NCBI RefSeq assembly: GCF_000621725.1 | Contig: NZ_JHXM01000012.1 | Coordinates: forward strand, 83,974 to 147,973 | Length of the DNA stretch: 64,000 bases | Source of the DNA: Xylanibacter brevis ATCC 19188 | GTDB lineage: Bacteria; Bacteroidota; Bacteroidia; Bacteroidales; Bacteroidaceae | Direction: 5' to 3' | In this document: one piece after another, positions 57,395 to 64,000 of the stretch | Position numbering within the stretch: position 1 is the stretch's first letter | Layout of the letters: every line of letters begins with the position of its first letter | The notes under the pieces: generated by a model | What the model saw: the letters and a program-made list of their open reading frames with translations, nothing else | Databases searched by the model: none | What the model was told of the DNA's origin: nothing | Position numbers and translations under genes: made by a program

Positions 57395-59875
57395 ATGAAT
57401 AAAACACTAACTACTATCGTTGCCCTGATGATGGCTTACACTGCACAGGCCAGCACTTACTATGTGGCAAAGGCCGACACGCTGGAGCAAGACACCACGA
57501 CCGTGGACACGCTGAAAGCCAGACGCCACGGCAAAAAACCGACACCGAAGAAAGAAGAGAAGAAGGAGTCGGAATACGAGAAACTGATGAAGAAGGGCGG
57601 CACCGTGAGAAATGGTTTGTTTGGTGTGCGCCATATTGACGATAAATACTATTTCGAGGTGCCCGACTCCATGCTGGGACGCTACGTGCTTTTCGTGACG
57701 CGTCTGACCGCCGTGCCTCAGAACTTCGGACAGTTTGCCGGAGAGGAGATCAGCCACAGCACGGTCTATCTGGAACGTCGGGACACCACAAAGCTGATGA
57801 TGCGACAGTACGTGCTGTCGCATGTGGCCGACAACAAAGACAATATTGCTCGTACGCTGGAGCAATCGACCGTAGATCCCATCGTACGCTCATTCAAAAT
57901 CATTGGTCGCAACAAGGAGGATGATCATAGTCTGATAGAGGTAACTTCGTTTCTCACAGGCGACAGCCATCTGACCAGCTTCTCAAGCGGAAGCAAAGGC
58001 ACACTGAAGGTGGGAGGCCAGAACAAGGACCTGACCTTCATCGATACCATCAAAGTATTCCCTACCAACATCGAGGTGGCCACGACACGCACCTATGGGT
58101 CGAGCGCCGGACGATCGGAGGCATCGAAGACGGGGGCCATGACCATGGCGTTCAACACGTCGATGGTGCTGCTGCCCAAGGAACCCATGCGCAAGCGTCT
58201 GTGGGACGAGCGCGTAGGCTATTTCGTGAATAACTTTGTGCGCTTCAGCGACCAGCAGCACAAGACGCAGCACGAGTCGTTTATCTCGCGCTACAGACTG
58301 GTGCCGAAGAACAAGAAGAAATATCTTCGCGGCGAACTGACCGAGCCGGATAAACAGATTGTGTATTACATTGACCCTGCTACGCCCAAGAAGTGGATTC
58401 CCTATCTGATTCAAGGCATCAAGGACTGGAACGTGGCTTTTGAGGCGGCTGGATTCAAGAATGCCATCACGGCCAAGGTGCTGCCCGAAGACGACCCGAA
58501 CATCAGTCTGGAGGACGCACGCTACTCGGTGTTGCGCTATCTGCCATCGGAAACGGAGAATGCCTACGGGCCACGCATCGTGGATCCTCGCTCGGGCGAG
58601 ATCATCGAGGCTCATATCTGCTGGTATCACAACGTGATGAACCTGCTGACGAAGTGGTACATGACACAATGCGGCGCGGTGGATAAGCGTGCGCAGACCA
58701 TGCACTTCGACGATAAACTGATGGGCGAACTGATTCGTTTTGTGAGCAGTCATGAGGTGGGACACTCGTTGGGACTGCGCCACAACATGGGGGCTTCGTT
58801 TGCCACACCCGTAGAGAAGTTGCGCGACAAAGCCTGGGTCGAGGCCCATGGACACACGGCCAGCATCATGGACTATGCGCGTTTCAACTATGTGGCTCAG
58901 CCCGAAGACGGCATCAGCGAGAAGGGTTTGTTCCCTCGCATCAACGACTACGACAAATGGGCCATCAAATGGGGATATCAGTGGCGCCCGGAGTTTAAGG
59001 ATGAATATGAGGAGAAGGAACAGCTGATGACCGAAACGACGCGAACACTGAAAGGCAACCCACGACTGTGGTTTGGCGGCGAGGGACGCAACGAGGATGC
59101 TCGTGCACAGACCGAAGATCTGGGCGACAACAGCGTGAAGGCATCGGAATATGGCATCAAGAACCTGAAGCGCATCATACAGCAACTGCCGACATGGACA
59201 CACCAGGAGAACGATCAGTATGAGGACCTGAACGAGATGTATAAAGCGGTGTGCGATCAGTTCAACAGATACGTAAACCACGTGATGAAGAACATCGGGT
59301 CGCGATACACCAACAACATGCCGGGACGCAACCCTGTGGAATATGCCTCTGCTGAAAGACAAAAGGAAGCGGTGGCTTTCATCGGCCAACAGGTATTCGA
59401 CATGCCGGAATGGCTCTACCCTGCTGGCATCGTGTCGAAAACGGCTACAGACGTAGCAAATACGCATCAGCAGATGCAAAGCAACCTGCTGAACAGACTG
59501 ATGACGCCACTGATGCTCAACAACATTGCTGCGACGCCCTACCCCATAGACGCGTATCTGGCAGACCTGAAGGCCACCGTCTGGAAGCCTATTGGCAAAG
59601 CCAACGACCTGAAGGCGAAAGCTAGAAGACAGTTGCAGCGCTCGTATATTCAGCATCTGAACGTGATCCTGAATCCTTCGGAAGCTGACCTTAGGGGCGT
59701 CATGGGGCGCTACCTAAACTCGGATGCTTCGCTCTACGTGCTGATGAACATGAAAGAGATTGAGACGTTCTGCGAGCAGCAACTGAAGGAAAGCAGCGGT
59801 CTGAATGCGCTTCACTATGAAGACTTGTTACGACAGCTGAAACTGATACGCGAAAGGCGTACAACAGTGAAATAA
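57395..59875 (+). CDS. Secreted zinc metalloprotease (DUF5117/DUF4953 family)
   Basis: 826 residues from MNKTLTTIVALMMAYTAQAS; the longer frame from 57083 lies inside coaW. After a signal peptide and a Lys/Glu-rich linker (residues about 40-65) comes a DUF5117-like domain (YLERRDTTKLMMRQYVLSH). The catalytic part follows: HEVGHSLGLRH at about 453-463 is the extended zinc motif HExxHxxGxxH of metzincin-like peptidases, with SIMDYARFNYVAQ downstream. The C-terminus fits DUF4953. It is expected to act outside the inner membrane. Physiological substrate unknown. Confidence 0.88.
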   Translation: MNKTLTTIVALMMAYTAQASTYYVAKADTLEQDTTTVDTLKARRHGKKPTPKKEEKKESEYEKLMKKGGTVRNGLFGVRHIDDKYYFEVPDSMLGRYVLFVTRLTAVPQNFGQFAGEEISHSTVYLERRDTTKLMMRQYVLSHVADNKDNIARTLEQSTVDPIVRSFKIIGRNKEDDHSLIEVTSFLTGDSHLTSFSSGSKGTLKVGGQNKDLTFIDTIKVFPTNIEVATTRTYGSSAGRSEASKTGAMTMAFNTSMVLLPKEPMRKRLWDERVGYFVNNFVRFSDQQHKTQHESFISRYRLVPKNKKKYLRGELTEPDKQIVYYIDPATPKKWIPYLIQGIKDWNVAFEAAGFKNAITAKVLPEDDPNISLEDARYSVLRYLPSETENAYGPRIVDPRSGEIIEAHICWYHNVMNLLTKWYMTQCGAVDKRAQTMHFDDKLMGELIRFVSSHEVGHSLGLRHNMGASFATPVEKLRDKAWVEAHGHTASIMDYARFNYVAQPEDGISEKGLFPRINDYDKWAIKWGYQWRPEFKDEYEEKEQLMTETTRTLKGNPRLWFGGEGRNEDARAQTEDLGDNSVKASEYGIKNLKRIIQQLPTWTHQENDQYEDLNEMYKAVCDQFNRYVNHVMKNIGSRYTNNMPGRNPVEYASAERQKEAVAFIGQQVFDMPEWLYPAGIVSKTATDVANTHQQMQSNLLNRLMTPLMLNNIAATPYPIDAYLADLKATVWKPIGKANDLKAKARRQLQRSYIQHLNVILNPSEADLRGVMGRYLNSDASLYVLMNMKEIETFCEQQLKESSGLNALHYEDLLRQLKLIRERRTTVK

Positions 59876-59904
59876 ACCACAAACTGCCATTCTTAAAAAC
59901 AACG

Positions 59905-62388
59905 ATGAAACTACCAAAACTACTACTGACAGGTGTGATGATGTGCAGCAGTACGATAGCTGCAGATGCACAGAGTGAGTTATACCCTAAGCACTTCGAC
60001 CTGGAACAGGTCACGCTGCTCGACGGACCGATGAAGAAGGCTATGGACCTGAACATTGAGGTACTGTTGAAATATGACGTCAACAGACTGCTGACGCCTT
60101 ACGTCCGACAAGCTGGACTGGCAGCGACCACCGACAGCACGTCGCCCTACTTCCAATGGCTGACAAAACATCCTAACTTCAACAACTGGGGCGATGCGTC
60201 GTTCGACCTGAGTGGACATGTGGGCGGACATTACCTGTCGGCCCTGGCCTTGGCCTATGCTGCTTGCCATGATACGGCGAAGAAGGCGCAACTGAAAGAG
60301 CGCCTGGACTATATGATAGGCGTCATGAAAGACTGTCAGGAGCAGTTTGACGAGCATCACGACGGACTTTACGGTTTCATTGGAGGACAGCCCATCAATA
60401 GCGACTGGGAGGCGCTCTACAGAGGAGATATCCAACCCTATAAGAGACACGGCGGTTGGGTGCCTTTCTATTGCCAACATAAGATCTTGGCTGGACTGCG
60501 AGATGCTTACCTCTATGGAAATAGTGAGACGGCCAAGGAGATGTTCAGAAAGATGGCCGACTGGAGCGTCAACGTGATTGCAAACGTGAGCGAGGCGGAC
60601 ATGGAGAAGGTGCTCGACACCGAACATGGCGGCATGAACGAGTCGATGATGGATGCTTATCAGCTCTTTGGAGACAAGAAGTATCTGAATGCTGCCAAGA
60701 AATATACGCATAAAAAGATGTTGAACGGCATGCAAACGCTCAACACGGCTTTCCTGGACGGAAAGCATGCCAACACGCAAGTGCCTAAATACATCGGCAT
60801 GGAGCGCATTGGTGAGGCCAACAACCAATCATACACAACTGCTGCAGAGAACTTCTGGAAGGATGTAGCAACAAACAGAACGGTTTGCATCGGGGGTAAC
60901 TCAGTGAACGAGCATTTTCTTTCGGAAAAGAACAGTAACAGGTATATCGACCAACTGGATGGACCTGAGTCATGCAACACGAACAACATGTTGAAACTTT
61001 CTGAGATGATGAGCGACCACACTGGCGATGCCAAGTATGCTGACTTCTATGAGCAAGCCATGTGGAACCATATTCTCTCTACACAGGATCCCACCACAGG
61101 CGGATATGTTTACTTCACAACACTACGTCCACAAGGTTACCGCATCTACTCGCAAGTGAACCAGGGCATGTGGTGCTGTGTGGGAACAGGCATGGAGAAC
61201 CATTCCAAGTATGGTCACTTCATCTACACACACGATGGCAACAAGACGCTGTACGTTAACTTGTTTACGCCATCAAAACTGGTGGATAAGGACTTCGTGA
61301 TAACTCAAGAGACGGACTTTCCCAATCAGTCGACTACCACACTGACCGTGGGGAAGAGTGGACACTATACCATCGCATTCCGACATCCGGCATGGGTGGG
61401 AAAGGGATTCTCCTATACTGTAAACAACAAGAAGATCAATCACACTGAAGCACAAGGTAAGGCCTACTATATCCACATCACACGCAACTGGGTGGCTGGC
61501 GACAAGATCAGTATCAACCTTCCCATGGAACTGCGCTATGAGGAGTGCCCTAACCTGAGCGATTACATTGCCTTTAAGTATGGCCCTATCCTACTGGCAG
61601 CCAACACGACGAATGGTAAGGAGAAACTGCAGAATGAATATGGTGGCGAAGGGCGTATGGATCATGCGCCTGGCAGCATGGCAAAGTCCTTGAACCTCAC
61701 ATCGGCGCCGCTGCTCATCGGTGACAGAAGCAAGGTGCTGGAACGCATCAAGAAGGAGCGAAAAAAGAAGTTGAGCTTCTCCATCGATGTCAGCCGAAAA
61801 GGTATTGCATCCTATAAGTGGAACAGACTAACGCTGGAGCCGTTCTACGCCATTCATCACGACAGATATCAGTGTTACTGGTATCAGCAAACACCAGAGC
61901 ATTATGCCAACAGCAGCATGGCTAAGGCTGAAGCGCTGAACGAAGCACTACAGGCACGTACCATCGACTTTGTGGCGCCTGGTGAGCAGCAAAGTGAGGC
62001 TGGACATGAATACAGCTATTCTATGGATTCAAGCACGGGCGAGTTCAGAACTGAGCATTATCGCGATGCACGTCCTAATGGCTATATTCAATATACGCTC
62101 TTCAACAAAGAACGCATAGCACAGAACCTCAGCATCATGCTGAGATTCAACATCGCCGACATGGGACGCAAGGCTACTCTAACCATAAACGGAAAGCCCA
62201 TTGCCGACATCACAATTCCTGCGACAGCAAAAGACTGCGACTCCAATGGTTTCTTCAACACTGAATACAAGATTCCCGCTGAGATCCTCAAAGACGCCCA
62301 GCAGTTGAAAGTCCGTTTAACCGCTTCCACCACCCTCTGTCCTGGCATCTACTACATCCGCCTGTTAAAAGGAATAAGAGAGACATAA
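59905..62388 (+). CDS. GH127/GH146-type beta-L-arabinofuranosidase (DUF1680)
   Basis: 827 residues with a signal peptide. FDLSGHVGGHYLSALALAYA, then QLDGPESCNTNNMLKLSEMM and MWCCVGTGMENHSKYG are hallmarks of the DUF1680 superfamily; the Cys pair 424-425 provides the cysteine nucleophile and zinc ligands. A beta-sandwich C-terminal part ends the protein. These enzymes release beta-L-arabinofuranose from plant arabinans, hydroxyproline-linked arabinans or pectin side chains. Neighbouring FucP-like transporter and edge GH43 fit arabinose use. GH127 versus GH146 cannot be decided by eye. Confidence 0.9.
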   Translation: MKLPKLLLTGVMMCSSTIAADAQSELYPKHFDLEQVTLLDGPMKKAMDLNIEVLLKYDVNRLLTPYVRQAGLAATTDSTSPYFQWLTKHPNFNNWGDASFDLSGHVGGHYLSALALAYAACHDTAKKAQLKERLDYMIGVMKDCQEQFDEHHDGLYGFIGGQPINSDWEALYRGDIQPYKRHGGWVPFYCQHKILAGLRDAYLYGNSETAKEMFRKMADWSVNVIANVSEADMEKVLDTEHGGMNESMMDAYQLFGDKKYLNAAKKYTHKKMLNGMQTLNTAFLDGKHANTQVPKYIGMERIGEANNQSYTTAAENFWKDVATNRTVCIGGNSVNEHFLSEKNSNRYIDQLDGPESCNTNNMLKLSEMMSDHTGDAKYADFYEQAMWNHILSTQDPTTGGYVYFTTLRPQGYRIYSQVNQGMWCCVGTGMENHSKYGHFIYTHDGNKTLYVNLFTPSKLVDKDFVITQETDFPNQSTTTLTVGKSGHYTIAFRHPAWVGKGFSYTVNNKKINHTEAQGKAYYIHITRNWVAGDKISINLPMELRYEECPNLSDYIAFKYGPILLAANTTNGKEKLQNEYGGEGRMDHAPGSMAKSLNLTSAPLLIGDRSKVLERIKKERKKKLSFSIDVSRKGIASYKWNRLTLEPFYAIHHDRYQCYWYQQTPEHYANSSMAKAEALNEALQARTIDFVAPGEQQSEAGHEYSYSMDSSTGEFRTEHYRDARPNGYIQYTLFNKERIAQNLSIMLRFNIADMGRKATLTINGKPIADITIPATAKDCDSNGFFNTEYKIPAEILKDAQQLKVRLTASTTLCPGIYYIRLLKGIRET

Positions 62389-62409
62389 CTTCAACGAAAT
62401 ATAAACAAA

Positions 62410-62461
62410 AAGAAAGCATCCTAACTATCATGATAACATGAAATAGTTAGGATGCTTTCTT
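62410..62461. terminator. Bidirectional terminator
   Basis: AAGAAAGCATCCTAACTAT (62410-62428) is an exact reverse complement of 62443-62461, with A-rich and T-rich flanks serving both the arabinofuranosidase and the converging transporter gene. Confidence 0.88.
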
Positions 62462-62478
62462 TATCTATAATTAAATAA

Positions 62479-63654
62479 TCAAATAGAAGACCGTTTAACC
62501 ATCATGGCAGCATATACTAGAACAACCAAGAAAGCGGATAACGGCAGAATGAAGGGGATATAGGGAGTGGTATGATCGGCCAAGAAACCCATCAACAAGA
62601 AGCCACAACCTCCGATAGGTGTCATCATCAACAAAGAAGATGCACTCTTGGTCTGGGGACCTAATCCTCTTATGGCCAACGAGAAGATGGTGGGAAACAT
62701 AATAGCCTCGAAAAGATAATTAAGTACCAAGAAGACGAGTGACACAACACCTAAATCAAGAAGAGTGATAGTCATACAACTGACTGTACCGATAGCACAG
62801 AACAGCAGCATCTTCTCCGCCTTAACAACACTCATAATCCAACTACCCAGGAATCGTCCACCCATAAATATGATCAAAGCGAGGGAAACCAAACGTGAAG
62901 CCATCAACTTAGACATCCATCCTGTATCGGTGACAAAGTTCATAAAGTAGCTGTTGATTGAAATCTCTGCTATCTCATAACACAACAGAGCGAGAGATCC
63001 AAACAGGAACCATCTATTGCGCAGTACAGAGGTTAATCCCTGGTTGCTATCGTAATCATTCTTGATCTCTGGGAGTCTGACACGTGAAAAGAAAATAGCG
63101 ATAATCAGTACTACAGTACCTAGGATGCCATAGGGAACGGCTACATCAGCACTCTCAACGCCATCACGATACAGGAACTGGCCCACGAGAAGAGTAGCCA
63201 TAAAAGAACCCATACCATTAAAGGTCTGAGAAAGATTCAATCTACTTGCGGAAGTTGCTTTAGGTCCTAACTCCGTAACATAAGGATTTGCTGCAGTTTC
63301 AAGAAATGTCAATCCACAACCGATGATGAACAACGCAACAAGAAAACCATAAAAAGAAGAGATAGGTATAAAAGCAAGAGCGCCCAAACCAAATATCGAC
63401 AAACCTAAAACGACTCCATTTCTATAACCATATCTACGGATAAACATACCAGCAGGGATAGCCATCAGGAAGTAACCCAGATACGTCGTCACCTGAATCC
63501 AAGCCGAACGAGTAATCGAAATGTCCATTACATCTTGGAAATGTTTATTCAAAACATCAAGAATCGCCCTTGCAAATCCCCAAAGGAAAAACAAAAGCGT
63601 AACCAAAACAAATGGAGTCAAATATCGCGAATAAGTAATACGCTCCTTCTTCAT
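62479..63654 (-). CDS. FucP-like sugar/proton symporter (MFS)
   Basis: 391 residues with about 12 membrane segments. FVLVTLLFFLWGFARAILDV and the diagnostic GCGLTFLETAANPYVTELGP place it in the fucose/glucose/galactose permease family of the major facilitator superfamily. It imports a monosaccharide with H+ across the inner membrane; arabinose or fucose are both possible, and the upstream arabinofuranosidase favours arabinose (inference). No promoter box with good spacing was identified between it and the 5S rRNA. Confidence 0.9.
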   Translation of the reverse strand: MKKERITYSRYLTPFVLVTLLFFLWGFARAILDVLNKHFQDVMDISITRSAWIQVTTYLGYFLMAIPAGMFIRRYGYRNGVVLGLSIFGLGALAFIPISSFYGFLVALFIIGCGLTFLETAANPYVTELGPKATSASRLNLSQTFNGMGSFMATLLVGQFLYRDGVESADVAVPYGILGTVVLIIAIFFSRVRLPEIKNDYDSNQGLTSVLRNRWFLFGSLALLCYEIAEISINSYFMNFVTDTGWMSKLMASRLVSLALIIFMGGRFLGSWIMSVVKAEKMLLFCAIGTVSCMTITLLDLGVVSLVFLVLNYLFEAIMFPTIFSLAIRGLGPQTKSASSLLMMTPIGGCGFLLMGFLADHTTPYIPFILPLSAFLVVLVYAAMMVKRSSI

Positions 63655-63705
63655 TCTCTTATAAAACTGCGTTGTTCTAACTAATACAAAATATCTTATA
63701 TAAAA

Positions 63706-63738
63706 AAGAGCCCTGACTCAGTGTTGAATCAGGGCTCT
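63706..63738 (-). terminator. Terminator of the rRNA operon
   Basis: GAGCCCTGA / TCAGGGCTC stem just after the 5S 3' end, followed on the minus strand by TTTTTTATATAAG. Confidence 0.85.
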
Positions 63739-63744
63739 CTGTAA

Positions 63745-63855
<111 letters not shown>

Positions 63856-64000
63856 AATATTTCTTTCGTATTGACAATTGACAATTGATAATTGACAATT
63901 ACGTCAACCGTATAGGTAGACATCTTGCACACAAGAACTGATAGTATAACCATAAGGCAAAACCATACAGTTGAAAGTAAAAGCGCGTTTAAGCGAAAGC
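63856..64000 (-). other. 23S-5S spacer of the rRNA operon
   Basis: No gene. A short tandem of ATTGACAATT / ATTGATAATT (about 63868-63900) is followed by spacer sequence. The end of 23S rRNA was not recognised before the window edge. Confidence 0.55.

Noticed and set aside
57983..59656. 557-residue minus-strand ORF
   Set aside because: Shadow of the zinc metalloprotease; composition typical of antisense frames in GC-rich coding DNA.

Overview
The window looks like chromosome from a member of the Bacteroidales, most likely a Prevotella-type (Prevotellaceae) gut or rumen bacterium. The evidence is paired SusC/SusD genes inside polysaccharide-utilisation loci (PULs), many lipoprotein and secreted glycoside hydrolases, repeated -7 boxes of the Bacteroidetes form TAnnTTTG with TTTG about 19-20 nt upstream, mostly absent Shine-Dalgarno sequences, a C10 (streptopain/interpain-like) protease and a mid-range GC content. 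The species is an inference.

Layout. 1-18540: a PUL. A divergent GH43 lipoprotein gene, cut by the window edge, faces a long plus-strand operon: DUF4965 protein, IPT/NHL surface lipoprotein, SusC, SusD, a DUF1735/DUF4973-type lipoprotein, GH92 alpha-mannosidase, a signal-peptide remnant, and a 1505-residue DUF4965-GH2 fusion. 18649-19838: SIMPL-domain protein and a small lipoprotein. 19930-30900: an accessory region beside a tRNA-Leu. It holds a DUF3791 operon whose middle DUF3990 gene is reduced to a 65-nt scar, an AAA/DUF4143-type ATPase between 57/60-identical palindromic direct repeats, an antitoxin whose YoeB-like toxin is internally deleted, a UvrD/PcrA C-terminal fragment among repeated palindromes, a 1610-residue C10 protease/BspA-like protein with a small secreted partner, an intact MNT/HEPN pair, and a structured, probably non-coding element. 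31567-42290: housekeeping genes (asd, cation/proton antiporter, lolD, cvfB, an outer-membrane protein, a hydrolase, a sugar-kinase/RapZ fusion, groEL, groES). 42420-49215: a second PUL (GH28, SusC, SusD), probably for pectin. 49390-54275: sppA, lpxK, purine nucleoside phosphorylase, thiL. 54319-64000: an AraC-type remnant, tRNA-Phe, two tandem deoxynucleoside kinases, type II pantothenate kinase, a zinc metalloprotease, a GH127/GH146-type beta-L-arabinofuranosidase, a FucP-like sugar transporter, and 5S rRNA with upstream rRNA spacer.

Most unusual signal. Four separate intergenic stretches (28885-29098, 31101-31342, 51194-51237, 54424-54710) carry arrays of short dyad-symmetric cores repeated at a fixed 22-nt (in one stretch 21-nt) pitch. 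The core sequence changes within an array (AGTGSCACT, TCTAGACTCTAGA, CCAGGGGCTGG, TATAGCTATA, TGGCCA), while the pitch and the layout, a roughly 15-nt dyad plus 7-nt spacer, are kept over up to 13 consecutive units. I know of no described element with this constant-pitch, changing-core design. Its function is unknown.

How genes work together. PUL 1 should bind, import and trim a mannose-containing glycan, and PUL 2 a polygalacturonan-type pectin. The GH127/GH146 enzyme, the FucP-like transporter and the edge GH43 suggest arabinose-containing plant polymers. In the accessory region two toxin genes have lost their interiors while the partner genes remain open.
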